NCBI GenBank assembly: GCA_902599575.1
Contig: CACKFS010000001.1
Location: 1 to 46,544 of the forward strand
Direction of reading: 5' to 3'
Source: an uncultured Pelagibacteraceae bacterium
GTDB taxonomy: Bacteria; Pseudomonadota; Alphaproteobacteria; Pelagibacterales; Pelagibacteraceae
DNA: 46,544 nucleotides
Position 1 is the stretch's first letter. Each line of letters starts with the position of its first letter. The translations under genes and the position numbers were made by a program. Below the pieces are notes generated by a model, which was given only the letters and a program-made list of their open reading frames with translations, was not told where the DNA came from and did no database searches. Of the stretch, positions 11,535 to 24,451 are shown piece by piece.

Positions 11535-13493
11535 TTAATTGAAGTTTATTGGATCAACATCAACTGAAAGTTTTATTTGAGGCGGTAGTTTAAAATTTTT
11601 AATAGTATTCAGTATCTGTCTTTGAATATTTATATTTTTACTCGATCTAATAAGTATTCTGTTTCTATATTTGCCTCTAATTTTATAAATTGGTGCATTT
11701 ACAGGACCTAATATATTCCCATCTGTTTTTTTTTTAAGTGATATAACAAGTTCATATGCAATCTTTTCTGACATAGAGGCATCTTTACAACTTATTATAA
11801 TTGAAACAAATCTCTCAAAAGGTGGTAATTTAAATTTTTTCCTCAACTCAAGTTCATTTTCTAAAAATATATATGGGTCTGGATTAATAATTTGAGATAT
11901 CACATTATTTTTTTTATTAATTGTTTGAAAATATACTTTTGATGGCTTGCCTTCTCTCCCGGCACGCCCTGACAATTGATGATATAGTTGTACAGTTTTT
12001 TCCACACTTCTTATGTCGAAACCTCGTGAGGCTAAATCTAAATCAAGTATTACTATGCAATTTAAATTTGGAAAATGAAATCCTTTTGATATTAATTGGG
12101 TTCCTATTAAAATTTTAGTTTCATTATCAATAATTCTTTGTATTTCAATTTGTGAATTTTTTTTATTAATTGTATCACTTGAAAAAATTACAGCTTTTTT
12201 TCCAGGAAAATTTTTTTTTACTTCCTCTAATATTTTTTCAACACCCAAACCACTATAAATAAATTCACATTTTTCATTATCAAGTTTACAAATTGTTTCT
12301 AAGTTTTTTTTATACCCACAATAGTGACATAAAATCTTATTTATTTTTTTATGATAAACGAGATTAATAGAACACTTTGGACAAGTGAAATTTTTTAAAC
12401 ATTTTTTACAAATAACAAAAGGAGAGTATCCTCTTCGATTAACAAAGAATAATACTTGGTCATTTTGTTTTAAATGATTTTTAACTTTGCCAATAATTTT
12501 TTCAGAAAATAAACTATTTTTAATTCTTTTTTCTTTTGTTAAATCAATTAACTCATATTCAGGTAGCCTTGCATTTTTATATCTTTTTAGAATTCGATGA
12601 GAGAAATACTTTCCTTTTGTTATGTTGTTGTATGTTTCAACTGAAGGAACGGCAGAAATTAAATTTACTGGAATGTTTTCATAGGAGGCTCTTGATATAG
12701 CCATGTCTCTTGCATTATAAGCCACTCCCTCATCTTGTTTAAAAGATTGGTCGTGTTCCTCATCAACAATAACTATCCCTAAATTTTTGAAAGGCAAAAA
12801 AAGGGATGATCTTGCACCAATTATAGCTTTAATATTTCCATTGCTTAAACCATTCCATATGATTTTTTTATTTTTTGGTGTCACACTAGAGTGCCATATA
12901 GCTGGTTTAAAACCAAAAAAATCTAAAAATTTTTTTTTGAATTCTCCTGTTAAACCTATTTCAGGTAGTAGTATAAGTGCTTGTTTATTTTGTTTAATCT
13001 TATTTTTAATAAGATTGAAATAAACTAATGTTTTTCCTGAACCTGTTGTGCCTTGAAGCACATTAACACAGAATTTATTATTTTTTTTAGATAGATTTGT
13101 AAAACACTTGCGTTGTTCGTCATTTAATTTATAAATAGATTTTTCGATTATTGAGTTGTACTCAGTGAAATTATCACTTGTTTTATTTTCAATAGCTTGA
13201 TTGCTTAGTAAATGAAGTTTCAAAGCCATTCCTTTTGGAACAATGTTATATTTTGAAAACCAATTTAAGAAGTCTATTGTTGTTTTTTTTAATGGGTTAA
13301 CATCTAATTTCCTCAATATTTTTTTTAATTTAAATCTTTTTGATTGATCTTGTTCAAACTCGTTCCAGACAATGCCATTAACTTTTTTTTTACCAAAAGG
13401 GACTTCAACATAGTCACCTACCTTCAGATTTATGTCAGAAGTGTATGTAAATGGATGATCAAATATATTTGGGATAAGAACTGGAAACTTCAT
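11535..13493 (-). CDS. priA: Primosomal protein N' (replication restart helicase)
   Basis: Walker A GTTGSGKTLVY, DEEH box, Cys zinc motifs (CKKCLKNFTCPKCSINLVYHK, CHYCG), SGRAGREGKPS. Confidence 0.96.
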   Translation of the reverse strand: MKFPVLIPNIFDHPFTYTSDINLKVGDYVEVPFGKKKVNGIVWNEFEQDQSKRFKLKKILRKLDVNPLKKTTIDFLNWFSKYNIVPKGMALKLHLLSNQAIENKTSDNFTEYNSIIEKSIYKLNDEQRKCFTNLSKKNNKFCVNVLQGTTGSGKTLVYFNLIKNKIKQNKQALILLPEIGLTGEFKKKFLDFFGFKPAIWHSSVTPKNKKIIWNGLSNGNIKAIIGARSSLFLPFKNLGIVIVDEEHDQSFKQDEGVAYNARDMAISRASYENIPVNLISAVPSVETYNNITKGKYFSHRILKRYKNARLPEYELIDLTKEKRIKNSLFSEKIIGKVKNHLKQNDQVLFFVNRRGYSPFVICKKCLKNFTCPKCSINLVYHKKINKILCHYCGYKKNLETICKLDNEKCEFIYSGLGVEKILEEVKKNFPGKKAVIFSSDTINKKNSQIEIQRIIDNETKILIGTQLISKGFHFPNLNCIVILDLDLASRGFDIRSVEKTVQLYHQLSGRAGREGKPSKVYFQTINKKNNVISQIINPDPYIFLENELELRKKFKLPPFERFVSIIISCKDASMSEKIAYELVISLKKKTDGNILGPVNAPIYKIRGKYRNRILIRSSKNINIQRQILNTIKNFKLPPQIKLSVDVDPINFN

Positions 13494-13512
13494 TTATAAT
13501 ATAAGATATATA

Positions 13513-14913
13513 TTACGAATGAATCTGTCTTTTATCTACTGATAATGCAGCTTCTTTAATTGCCTCAGAAAATGTAGGATGCGCATGACAAGTCCTTGCA
13601 ATGTCCTCAGAACTTGCACCAAATTCCATCGCAACTGCCATTTCTGCAATCATTTCACCAGCATGAGGACCTATAATATGTACCCCTAACACTTTGTCAG
13701 TTGAGTTATCAGCTAAAATTTTTACAAAACCTTCGGGCTCATCAATTGCCTTGGCTCTAGAGTTTGCCATGAATGGAAACTTTCCTATTTTATAACTTAT
13801 GTTTTGTTTTTTTAATTGTTCCTCTGTTTTTCCGATAGTTGCTACTTCTGGAGAAGTATAAATAACTCCAGGAATTAAATCATAATTTACATGTCCAGAT
13901 TGGCCTGCAATAATTTCTGCCACTGCAATACCTTCTTCTTCAGCCTTATGCGCTAACATCGGTCCTTGAATTACATCGCCTATAGCAAAAATATTTTTTT
14001 TGTCTGTCTTAAAATTTTTATCTACTTTAACTCTACCTTTTTCGTCAGTTTTTAATTTTATTTTCTCTAAATTTAGGTTGTTTGTGAATGCCTTTCTACC
14101 TATTGAAATTAAAGCAACATCACAATCATGAGAGCTTTTTTCTCCCTTACTATTTGAAGTCTCTATCTCTACATTTTCTCCTTTTTTTGTAATTTTCTCT
14201 ACCTTCGTACTCATATGAAATTTTATGTTTTGTTTTTTTAAAATTTTCATAAATTCATTTGAAATTTCTCTATCCATTCCAGGTGTAATGTGATCTAAAA
14301 ATTCAATTACATGAACATCAGAACCTAATCTTGACCAAACAGAACCCATTTCTAGTCCAATGTATCCACCACCGATTACAATCATTTTTTTAGGAACTTT
14401 TTTTAAAGAAAGAGCGCCTGTTGAAGATACAATTCTTTCCTCATCAAAGTTAATATTTGGCATTTTAGAGGGCTCTGAGCCTGTAGCTATAATTATATTT
14501 TCCCCTTCAATTTCTGACTCTTTGCTGTCAGAACCTTTGATTTTTATTTTTTTATCCGAAACAAAGCTTCCAAAACCTTTGAAATAAGAAACCTTATTTT
14601 TTTTAAATAAAAACTCTACTCCTTTAGTTAATACAGTTACCGCTTTATCTTTATTTTTCATCATTTTATCAAGATTTAATTTAATATCACTTATCTCGAT
14701 TCCTACTTTTGAAAAATTTTTTGCTTTTTGAAAATTTTCAGAAAGGTTCAATAAATTTTTTGAGGGGATACATCCAATATTTAAACACGTTCCGCCTAGA
14801 GTGCCCCTATATTCTACACATGCAGTTTTTTTTCCTAATTGAGCAAGCCTTATTGCGCAAACATATCCACCTGGGCCACCACCTATAACAATTGCATCAA
14901 ATTTTTCAGACAT
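13513..14913 (-). CDS. lpdA: Dihydrolipoyl dehydrogenase (E3)
   Basis: GGGPGGYVCAIRLAQLG, GGTCLNIGCIPSKNLL, C-terminal CHAHPTFSEAIKEAAL; follows sucAB. Confidence 0.96.
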   Translation of the reverse strand: MSEKFDAIVIGGGPGGYVCAIRLAQLGKKTACVEYRGTLGGTCLNIGCIPSKNLLNLSENFQKAKNFSKVGIEISDIKLNLDKMMKNKDKAVTVLTKGVEFLFKKNKVSYFKGFGSFVSDKKIKIKGSDSKESEIEGENIIIATGSEPSKMPNINFDEERIVSSTGALSLKKVPKKMIVIGGGYIGLEMGSVWSRLGSDVHVIEFLDHITPGMDREISNEFMKILKKQNIKFHMSTKVEKITKKGENVEIETSNSKGEKSSHDCDVALISIGRKAFTNNLNLEKIKLKTDEKGRVKVDKNFKTDKKNIFAIGDVIQGPMLAHKAEEEGIAVAEIIAGQSGHVNYDLIPGVIYTSPEVATIGKTEEQLKKQNISYKIGKFPFMANSRAKAIDEPEGFVKILADNSTDKVLGVHIIGPHAGEMIAEMAVAMEFGASSEDIARTCHAHPTFSEAIKEAALSVDKRQIHS

Positions 14914-14917
14914 AGCT

Positions 14918-16252
14918 TTATAAATTTAAAAATAATCTTCTTGGTTCCTCCAAATTTTCTTTAACAGTTTTTAAAAATGAAACTGCCTCTTTTCCGTCAA
15001 TTATACGATGATCATAAGATAATGCTAAATACATAATTGGTCTAATTTTAATTTCATTATTAATTACATATGGTCTACTAACAATATTATGCATGCCCAA
15101 AACACCTGATTGTGGTAAATTTAAAATTGGAGTAGATAACATAGAACCATATACGCCCCCGTTACTAATTGTGAATGTTCCACCTTGTAGGTCTTCAATT
15201 GTAATTTTTCCATCTTTAGCCTTATCAGATAGAGTTTTTATATTCATCTCTATGTCTGCAAATGACATTTCATCTGCATTCTTTAAAACTGGCACCACCA
15301 ATCCTTTATCTGTTCCAACCGCAAAGCTGATATTGTAATAATTTTTGTATATTATGTTCTCGCTTTCTACTTCTGCATTGATTGCTGGATATAACTTAAG
15401 CCCAACTACGCAAGCTTTAACAAAAAACGACATGATCCCCAGTTTAATTTTGAATTTTTGCTGAAAATCCACCTGATTTTCTTTTCGCATGTTCATGATA
15501 TTTGTCATATCTACTTCGTTAAAAGTAGTAAGCATCGCTGCATTTTCTTGAGATTGTTTTAATCTTTTTGCAATTGTCATTCTTAGCCTAGACATTTTAA
15601 TTTTTTCTTCCTCTCCAAATTTTAATTTTCTTTCTGATGGAGCAGGTTTAACACCCATTAAACTTAGTAAGTCTCCTTTAAGAATCATCCCGTCTTTACC
15701 TGATCCCTTAATTTCTTCTATATTTATGTTATTCTCATTTACTATTTTTCTAACTGCAGGTGACATAACTTTTTCTTTCCCTGATTTAACTTTTTCATCA
15801 CTTTTTACTTCTTCAGTTAAAACAAGTGCCTCTTCTTCAGATTCTTGATTTGTCCCTTGTTTAGGTTGAATTTTTAAATTTTCTTCTTCGTTATTATTGT
15901 CAAAGAGTTTGGTGTCTCTTTCTTCATCCAATTTAATTATGTTGTCATTAATATTTTCTGGTGGTTTGGTCGTAGCTTTTATTTTTTCAATTTTATCGTT
16001 TTTAGACGCTGATTGACCTCCCATGATAGACCCTAACGTTGCTCCAACTTCAACTGTAGATCCTGCCTCAAAATTTATTTCTCCTAAGATCCCTCCAGAT
16101 GGTGAGGGTACTTCTAAATTTACTTTGTCAGTTTCTAGCTCAACAATGGGTTCATCTACTTCAACGTTATCGCCTTTGCTTTTAAGCCATTTTGCAACTG
16201 TAGCTTCGGTTATGCTCTCTCCAAGGACAGGAACAACTATTTTTTCTGACAT
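14918..16252 (-). CDS. sucB: 2-oxoglutarate dehydrogenase E2 (dihydrolipoyl succinyltransferase)
   Basis: Lipoyl domain [25 protein letters not shown] region, catalytic [12 protein letters not shown]; acidic/Lys-rich linker. Confidence 0.97.
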   Translation of the reverse strand: MSEKIVVPVLGESITEATVAKWLKSKGDNVEVDEPIVELETDKVNLEVPSPSGGILGEINFEAGSTVEVGATLGSIMGGQSASKNDKIEKIKATTKPPENINDNIIKLDEERDTKLFDNNNEEENLKIQPKQGTNQESEEEALVLTEEVKSDEKVKSGKEKVMSPAVRKIVNENNINIEEIKGSGKDGMILKGDLLSLMGVKPAPSERKLKFGEEEKIKMSRLRMTIAKRLKQSQENAAMLTTFNEVDMTNIMNMRKENQVDFQQKFKIKLGIMSFFVKACVVGLKLYPAINAEVESENIIYKNYYNISFAVGTDKGLVVPVLKNADEMSFADIEMNIKTLSDKAKDGKITIEDLQGGTFTISNGGVYGSMLSTPILNLPQSGVLGMHNIVSRPYVINNEIKIRPIMYLALSYDHRIIDGKEAVSFLKTVKENLEEPRRLFLNL

Positions 16253-19120
16253 CTATTTAAATACTTTATCTAAAATTTCTTTTTGTTGTTTAGCATGTCT
16301 ATTAGCATATCCAGTAGCAGGCGATGCCGCAGCTTTTCTGCCAATATAATCTAATTTCTTTTTAACTCCTAAATTATCCAAAGTCCATTGAATATAATCT
16401 CTTACAGATGACCATGCGCCCATATTTTTAGGCTCCTCCTGGCACCAAAAAAACTGAGAATTTGAGACATATGGTTTAATGGCTTTAGTTAAAGATTTTA
16501 CTGGGAATGGATATAATTCTTCAATTCTAACAAAAATTACATCGTCAACCTTATTTTTTTCTCTTGCTTCGAGTAGATCAAAATAAATTTTACCTGAGCA
16601 AATTATAACTTTTCTGACTTTTTTGGCTTTTTTAATTTTTACAAATTTAGAATTTTTGATTAAAGCATGGTCTTCTAATACCCTATGAAAAGAATTAGAT
16701 TTATTAAAATCATCTAAATTTGACAAACAATATTTATGTCTCAGCAAAGACTTAGGTGTCATAATAACTAATGGTTTTCTAAATTCCCTGTGAATTTGTC
16801 TTCTTAAAGCATGAAAATAGTTAGCGGGTGTTGTGCAATTCATAACCTGAATATTTTCTTGGGCACATAATTGTAAAAAACGCTCCAATCTTGCAGATGA
16901 ATGTTCTGGTCCTTGTCCTTCATATCCATGGGGCAAAAGCATTACGAGTCCTGAGGCCCTTGACCACTTTCTCTCTCCTGAGGCTATAAATTGATCTATA
17001 ACTACTTGTGCTCCATTTGCAAAATCTCCAAATTGTGCTTCCCATATAGTTAGTGTTTCTGGTTCAACCAAACTATAACCATATTCAAAACCTAGAACTG
17101 CCAATTCGGACAACAGACTGTCAACTATTTCATATTTTTTTTGATTATTTGAAATGTTATTTAATGGGATATATCTTGAATTATCATTTTGGTTCCTAAT
17201 CACTGAATGTCTTTGACTAAATGTACCTCTGCCTGAGTCCTGTCCGACTAACCTTACTGGAAAACCTTCTTCTAACAAAGTACCAAAAGCCAGGCTTTCT
17301 GCTGTAGACCAATCAATATTTTTTCCTTCAGCTACTGTTTTTGCTCTTTGAGAAAAAACTCTTTCGATTGTTTTATGAGCAAATATTTTTGAAGGTATTG
17401 AGTTTATTTTTTCAGATATTTTCTTAATTTTGTCATTGTTTACTCCCGTCACTCCTTTTTTATCTTTACCTTTAGTTGGTTGATATCTTGACCATGTTCC
17501 TTCAAACCAATTTAATTTTGGTTTATAATCTTTTGCAGTTTTAAACTGATTTTCTAAAAGTTGTTTAAAATCTGTATTCATTTTATTAAACTCACTTTCA
17601 GATAAAGTTCCCTCCTGAACCAGTTTTTTACCATAAATATTTAGTGTAGTTGGGTGAGCCCTAATTTTTTTATACATTAATGGCTGAGTGAATGAAGGTT
17701 CGTCCCCTTCATTATGGCCAAACCGTCTATAACAAATCATATCTATAACAACATCTTTATTAAATTTTTGCCTAAATTCTATTGCGATTTTTGCACAATG
17801 AACAACAGACTCTGGATCGTCTCCATTGCAGTGTAAAATCGGTGACTCCACAACTTTTCCTAAATCAGAAGGATATGGACTTGATCTTGCAAACCTTGGG
17901 CTGGTTGTAAATCCAATTTGGTTGTTTACGATTATGTGAATGGTTCCTCCGGTATTATGTCCTTTAAGACCTGACATAGCAAAACATTCTGCTACTACAC
18001 CTTGTCCAGCAAACGCAGCATCTCCATGAATTAGAACTGGTATTACCTTTTTTCTTTCTTCGTCCTTATGAAAAAATTGTTTTGCTCTAGTTTGACCGAG
18101 GACTATGGGATTGACTGCCTCTAAATGTGATGGGTTATCAGTCAAACTCACGTGAACAGAATTTCCATCAAATTCTCTATCTGAAGATGCTCCCAAATGA
18201 TATTTTACATCACCTGTAGAGTCATCATATGTAGCTGAAAATTCACCTGCAAATTCATTAAAAATTCTTTTATAAGACTTTTGTAAAACATTTGCTAAAA
18301 CATTTAATCTTCCTCTATGAGGCATTCCAATTTTAATTTCTTTTGCACCTAATTGACCTCCTCGTTTAATTATTTGTTCTAAAGATGGTATTAGGGACTC
18401 GCCACCATCTAGACCAAATCTTTTAGTTCCAACATATTTTTTTGCCAAAAATTTTTCAAATCCTTCTGCTTGGATTATTTTATTCATAATTGCTATTTTA
18501 CCATTTCTAGTAAAATTTAATTGATTTTCTTTTTTTTCCATCCTTTCTCTGAACCAGACTTTTTCAGCTGGATCTGTAATATGCATAAATTCTGCACCAA
18601 TTGTTGAGCAATAGATTTTTTTTAAATTACTTGTTATTTCTTTAATTGTTGCATGTCCTATATCCATATAGTTATCTAAGAAAATTTTCCTATTAAGATC
18701 ATCTGCAGTAAAACCATGATCTTTTGGATGTAAATCATGTAAGTACTCTCTTTTCATTAAACCCAAAGGATCTAAATTTGCAATCAAATGACCTCTTGTT
18801 CTGTAAGCTCTTATTAGCGTTATAGCTCTTATAGAATCTGAAACTTTTCTGTCTGCATTAACATTTTCTGTAGGGACATTATTTTTATAGTTTAAATTAT
18901 TTCTATTAATTTTTATTTTTTTAGGACTCCAATTTGGTCCTTGAATTTCTTTGGAAATGACTTCTAGATCTTCATTAAGACTTTCAAAATAGCTCCTCCA
19001 ACTTTCAGGTAAATTTGGATCTCCCTCTATAAATTTTACATACATTTCCTCAATAAATCCGCTGTTGGATTTATTTAAAAAAGTTGCATTTTTATTTTCT
19101 AAGTTATTTGAGGAACTCAT
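16253..19120 (-). CDS. sucA: 2-oxoglutarate dehydrogenase E1
   Basis: 955 aa; GMPHRGRLNVLANVL, GDAAFAGQGVVAE, HGYEGQGPEHSSARLERFLQ. Confidence 0.98.
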   Translation of the reverse strand: MSSSNNLENKNATFLNKSNSGFIEEMYVKFIEGDPNLPESWRSYFESLNEDLEVISKEIQGPNWSPKKIKINRNNLNYKNNVPTENVNADRKVSDSIRAITLIRAYRTRGHLIANLDPLGLMKREYLHDLHPKDHGFTADDLNRKIFLDNYMDIGHATIKEITSNLKKIYCSTIGAEFMHITDPAEKVWFRERMEKKENQLNFTRNGKIAIMNKIIQAEGFEKFLAKKYVGTKRFGLDGGESLIPSLEQIIKRGGQLGAKEIKIGMPHRGRLNVLANVLQKSYKRIFNEFAGEFSATYDDSTGDVKYHLGASSDREFDGNSVHVSLTDNPSHLEAVNPIVLGQTRAKQFFHKDEERKKVIPVLIHGDAAFAGQGVVAECFAMSGLKGHNTGGTIHIIVNNQIGFTTSPRFARSSPYPSDLGKVVESPILHCNGDDPESVVHCAKIAIEFRQKFNKDVVIDMICYRRFGHNEGDEPSFTQPLMYKKIRAHPTTLNIYGKKLVQEGTLSESEFNKMNTDFKQLLENQFKTAKDYKPKLNWFEGTWSRYQPTKGKDKKGVTGVNNDKIKKISEKINSIPSKIFAHKTIERVFSQRAKTVAEGKNIDWSTAESLAFGTLLEEGFPVRLVGQDSGRGTFSQRHSVIRNQNDNSRYIPLNNISNNQKKYEIVDSLLSELAVLGFEYGYSLVEPETLTIWEAQFGDFANGAQVVIDQFIASGERKWSRASGLVMLLPHGYEGQGPEHSSARLERFLQLCAQENIQVMNCTTPANYFHALRRQIHREFRKPLVIMTPKSLLRHKYCLSNLDDFNKSNSFHRVLEDHALIKNSKFVKIKKAKKVRKVIICSGKIYFDLLEAREKNKVDDVIFVRIEELYPFPVKSLTKAIKPYVSNSQFFWCQEEPKNMGAWSSVRDYIQWTLDNLGVKKKLDYIGRKAAASPATGYANRHAKQQKEILDKVFK

Positions 19121-19155
19121 TTATATTTACTATTTATAATACAAAGTTCCTTTAT

Positions 19156-20031
19156 TTAAAGAGACAATTTATCTACAAGTGTTTTGCCCAACTCGGCAGG
19201 AGAATTAGCTATAGTAATGCCTGCTTTTTCCATAGTTTCTATTTTGTCTTTTGCGCTACCTTTGCCTCCAGAAATTATTGCTCCAGCATGCCCCATTCTT
19301 CTACCGGGTGGTGCTGTAACTCCTGCAATAAATCCAACCATAGGCTTTTTAATAGAATGACTTTTTATAAAGTCTGCAGCTTCTTCCTCTGCAGAACCAC
19401 CGATTTCCCCAATCATTAGTATAGATTTTGTATCATCGTCTTTTAAAAAAAGATCAAGACAATCAATAAAATTTGTTCCATTAATTGGATCGCCTCCAAT
19501 ACCTATACAAGTCGATTGACCCAGTCCATTTTCAGTAGTTTGAGCAACTGCTTCGTAAGTTAATGTACCTGATCTTGAGACTATTCCAACTGTTCCTTTT
19601 TTATGAATATTTCCTGGCATTATTCCAATTTTACATTCATCAGGTGTAATAATACCTGGGCAGTTAGGTCCAATTAATCTTGATTTAGATTTTGATAATT
19701 TTTGTTTAACTTTTAACATGTCTAATATTGGTATCCCTTCAGTGATACAAACGATCAATTCTATAGATGCATCTAATGCTTCAATTATTGCAGCAGCAGC
19801 AAACTTTGCTGGGACATAAATCATTGAAGCATTCGCGCCAGTTTTATCTTTAGCTTCTTTAACAGTATTAAAGACTGGTCTACCCAAATGTTCTTGTCCT
19901 CCTTTTTTGGGAGTTACACCACCTACAAGGTTAGTTCCATACTTAATAGCTTGTTCAGAGTGAAATGTGCCGTGTGATCCTGTAAATCCTTGGCAAATTA
20001 CTTTAGTTTCTTTATTTACTAAAATAGACAT
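19156..20031 (-). CDS. sucD: Succinyl-CoA synthetase alpha subunit
   Basis: [64 protein letters not shown]. Confidence 0.98.
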   Translation of the reverse strand: MSILVNKETKVICQGFTGSHGTFHSEQAIKYGTNLVGGVTPKKGGQEHLGRPVFNTVKEAKDKTGANASMIYVPAKFAAAAIIEALDASIELIVCITEGIPILDMLKVKQKLSKSKSRLIGPNCPGIITPDECKIGIMPGNIHKKGTVGIVSRSGTLTYEAVAQTTENGLGQSTCIGIGGDPINGTNFIDCLDLFLKDDDTKSILMIGEIGGSAEEEAADFIKSHSIKKPMVGFIAGVTAPPGRRMGHAGAIISGGKGSAKDKIETMEKAGITIANSPAELGKTLVDKLSL

Positions 20032-21190
20032 TATTTTATTGCTTTTACAATTTTGCTAGCAGCATCTGACAAATCTGATGCAGAAATTATTTTTAACCCT
20101 GAGTTATCTAAAATTAGTTTACCTTCTTTATAGTTTGTTCCAGCTAATCTAACTACAAGTGGTACATTGATATTAATTTCTTTTGCTGCTTCAACAACTC
20201 CTTGAGCAAGAATATCGCATCTCATAATGCCTCCAAAAATATTTATTAATATTCCTTTAACATTTGGATCTGAAAGTATAATTTTAAAAGCTGCAGAAAC
20301 TTTTTCTTTTGAGGCTCCACCACCTACATCTAAAAAATTTGCTGGTTCTTGCCCAAACAATTTAATTATATCCATGGTTGCCATTGCTAATCCTGCTCCA
20401 TTTACCATACAGCCAATTGATCCATCTAGTTTTATATAGGCTAAATCATGATTGCTTGCTTCAATTTCTGATGGATCTTCCTCATTTAAATCCCTTAGGC
20501 TTTGAATCTCTGGTTGCCTAAAAATTGAATTATCATCAAAATTCATTTTGGCATCTAAACAGATTAGATTATCATCTTCAGTTAATATTAAAGGATTTAT
20601 TTCAACTAAGTTTGCATCAGTAGATATAAACATTTTATAAATTGATTTAATTAGATTTATTCCTTGTAACATTGTATTGTCTTTTAGATTAAAAATTTTG
20701 ATAATTTTTTTGCAACTTTCATCATCAATATCTCCAAGATAATCTACTTTGGTTGTAATTATTTTTTCAGGACTCTTTTTAGCTACTTCTTCAATGTCCA
20801 TTCCTCCTTGATCACTAGAAATAAATGCAATTTTTGAACTTGCTCTATCAATAAGACAAGACAAATAAAATTCTTTCTTAATTTTCGACGACTCTTCAAT
20901 ATAAAGTCTTTTTACTTCTTTGCCATTTGGACCAGTCTGGTGAGTAATAAGAGTTTTACCCAACATCTCTTTTGCAGCATCAGTTAATTCCTCAATATTA
21001 TTCAATATTTTGACTCCTCCAGCTTTACCTCTACCTCCAGCGTGTATCTGTGCTTTTAAAACATATTTTTCAGTCTTAATCTTTTTTGCTTTTTCAATTA
21101 ACTCGTTTACTGTGAAAGCAAATTCACCTTTTGGAACACTCGCACCATATTTTTTTAAGATTTGTTTTGCTTGATGTTCGTGAATATTCA

Positions 21191-21191
<1 letters not shown>
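20031..21191 (-). CDS. sucC: Succinyl-CoA synthetase beta subunit
   Basis: [55 protein letters not shown]. Confidence 0.98.
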
Positions 21192-22159
<968 letters not shown>

Positions 22160-23659
22160 CTATTTCATAGTTGGCATTATAAACTCTGGGTTTGATCTAA
22201 CACCTGAAGGCCACCTAGATGTAATTGTTTTTAATTTAGTATAAAATCTTACACCCTCAGGTCCATGCATGTGTTGATCTCCAAAAAGTGATCTTTTCCA
22301 TCCTCCAAAACTGTGGAATGCGACTGGCACAGGTATAGGTATATTTATACCAACCATGCCAACTTTAATTTTGCTTGCAAATGTTCTTCCAACATCACCA
22401 TCACGTGTGTAAATACTTGTTCCATTACCAAATTCATGTTCGTTAATTAAATTAATTGCCTCGTTAAAATCTTTAGCTCTTACAACTGATAAAACTGGAC
22501 CGAAGATCTCTTCTTTGTAAATTCTCATATCTTTACTCACATGATCAAATAAACATCCCCCAATAAAAAATCCTTTTTCATAACCTTGTAACTTTATATT
22601 TCTGCCATCCACAACTAACTTAGCGCCCTCTTTCACACCTAAATCTACATATCCTTTCACTTTTTCAAGATGTTCTTTTGTAACTAAAGGGCCCATCTCT
22701 GAACTTTTATCCATTCCAGGACCAACTTTTAAAGCCTCGACTTTTTTTGATAGTTTTCCTACTAATTCATCACCAATTTTTCCAACAGCAACTGCTACTG
22801 ATTGGGCCATGCATCTTTCTCCTGCAGATCCGTATGCCGCTCCAATTAATCCGTTAACAGCTTGATCTAAATCACAGTCAGGCATAACAACACAATGATT
22901 TTTTGCACCTCCTAAAGCTTGTACCCTTTTTTCATTTTTTGCAGCATTTTCGTAAATATATTTTGCTATTGGAGTTGATCCAACAAAACTTACTGCTTGA
23001 ATTTTTTTATTTGTTAAAATTGCATCAACTACCTCTTTATCTCCATTGACAACATTAAGAACTCCATCAGGTAAACCAGCTTCTGAAAATAGCTCTGCTA
23101 ACTTTATTGAACATGAAGGATCTTTCTCAGACGGTTTTAAAATAAATGTATTTCCACATGCGATAGCCATCGGAAACATCCACATTGGTACCATAGCTGG
23201 AAAATTAAATGGGGTTATACCTGCACAAACACCAAGTGGCTGTCTAATTGACCAGCTGTCAATCTCAGTGCCAACATTTTCTGTAAATTCCCCTTTTAAC
23301 ATTTGAGGTATACCGCAGGCAAACTCAACTATCTCTAAACCTCTTGTCAGTGAACCTTTCGCATCCTCGTAAACCTTACCATGTTCAGAAACGATTAATT
23401 TTGTTAGTTCATCTGAATTTTTTTCTATCAATTCTTTAAATTTAAACATGACTCTTGCTCTTTGTATTGGTGGTTTTAGTGACCATGTTTCAAAGGCTTT
23501 TGATGCTATATCAACAGCTTGGTCTAAGTCATTTTTTGTTCCTAGTGAGACTTCGCTTTCTTGTGATCCTGTTGCGGGATTAAAAACTTTTCCACTTCTT
23601 TTGGATGAACCAGGAAAAATTTTACCATTTACGTAATGTTGTATTAAATTCATCGGCAA
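22160..23659 (-). CDS. mmsA: (Methyl)malonate-semialdehyde dehydrogenase, CoA-acylating
   Basis: 499 aa ALDH fold; GVCAGITPFNFPAMVPMWMFPMAIACGNTFILKPSEKDPS, GERCMAQSVAVAVG, FHSFGGWKRSLFGDQHMHGPEGVRFYTKLKTITSRWP. Confidence 0.92.
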   Translation of the reverse strand: MPMNLIQHYVNGKIFPGSSKRSGKVFNPATGSQESEVSLGTKNDLDQAVDIASKAFETWSLKPPIQRARVMFKFKELIEKNSDELTKLIVSEHGKVYEDAKGSLTRGLEIVEFACGIPQMLKGEFTENVGTEIDSWSIRQPLGVCAGITPFNFPAMVPMWMFPMAIACGNTFILKPSEKDPSCSIKLAELFSEAGLPDGVLNVVNGDKEVVDAILTNKKIQAVSFVGSTPIAKYIYENAAKNEKRVQALGGAKNHCVVMPDCDLDQAVNGLIGAAYGSAGERCMAQSVAVAVGKIGDELVGKLSKKVEALKVGPGMDKSSEMGPLVTKEHLEKVKGYVDLGVKEGAKLVVDGRNIKLQGYEKGFFIGGCLFDHVSKDMRIYKEEIFGPVLSVVRAKDFNEAINLINEHEFGNGTSIYTRDGDVGRTFASKIKVGMVGINIPIPVPVAFHSFGGWKRSLFGDQHMHGPEGVRFYTKLKTITSRWPSGVRSNPEFIMPTMK

Positions 23660-23677
23660 AATTATTTAATTAACTAA

Positions 23678-24451
23678 TTAGCTTGTTGCAAGCATTTTTT
23701 TGATAGATGCTATAGCTTTTGCTGGATTAAGACCCTTTGGACAAGCATTTGTACAGTTCATGATTGTATGGCACCTATATAGTTTTAGTTCGTCAGCTAC
23801 TTTTTTTAATCTTGCTTTTCTATCTTCATCTCTTGAGTCTATTATCCACCTATAGGCTTGAAGTAAAACAGCTGGACCAAGATATTTATCTCCGTTCCAC
23901 CAATAACTAGGACATGACGTGGAACAGCATGCGCACATAATACATTCATAAAGTCCATCAAGTTTAGCTCTATCTTCTTTGGATTGTAAGTTCTCGGTTT
24001 TGCTAGAATCGTTTGAATTTTTTAGCCAAGGTTCCACAGATTCATATTGTCTATAAAGTGTACTTAAATCTCCAATGAGATCTTTTAATACTTTTAAATG
24101 AGGTAGAGGATAAATATTAATATCTCCTTTAATCTCTGAATGAGGTTTAGTGCAAGCTAAACCATTTTTTCCATCCATATTCATTGCGCAAGAACCACAA
24201 ACTCCATGTGCACATGATCTTCTATAGGCGATAGTAGGATCAATTTCATTTTTTATTTTATTTAGTAGATCTAAGACTTTTGATGGACAATTATCCATAT
24301 CCACTTCGTAAGTATCAATTCTTGGGTTTTCGCCAGTTGAGGGATCCCATCTATAAATATTAACTTTTCTTATATTCTTAGAACCTGTTGTGTCTTTAAA
24401 ATATTTGCCCTTTTGGATTTTTGAATTCTTAGGCAAATTTATTTGAACCAT
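23678..24451 (-). CDS. sdhB: Succinate dehydrogenase iron-sulfur subunit
   Basis: [66 protein letters not shown]. Confidence 0.98.
   Translation of the reverse strand: MVQINLPKNSKIQKGKYFKDTTGSKNIRKVNIYRWDPSTGENPRIDTYEVDMDNCPSKVLDLLNKIKNEIDPTIAYRRSCAHGVCGSCAMNMDGKNGLACTKPHSEIKGDINIYPLPHLKVLKDLIGDLSTLYRQYESVEPWLKNSNDSSKTENLQSKEDRAKLDGLYECIMCACCSTSCPSYWWNGDKYLGPAVLLQAYRWIIDSRDEDRKARLKKVADELKLYRCHTIMNCTNACPKGLNPAKAIASIKKMLATS

Noticed and set aside
19084-19419. 111-aa plus-strand ORF at the sucA/sucD junction
   Set aside because: Antisense to the well-supported sucD and sucA start; Cys/Phe/Ser-rich antisense-type composition
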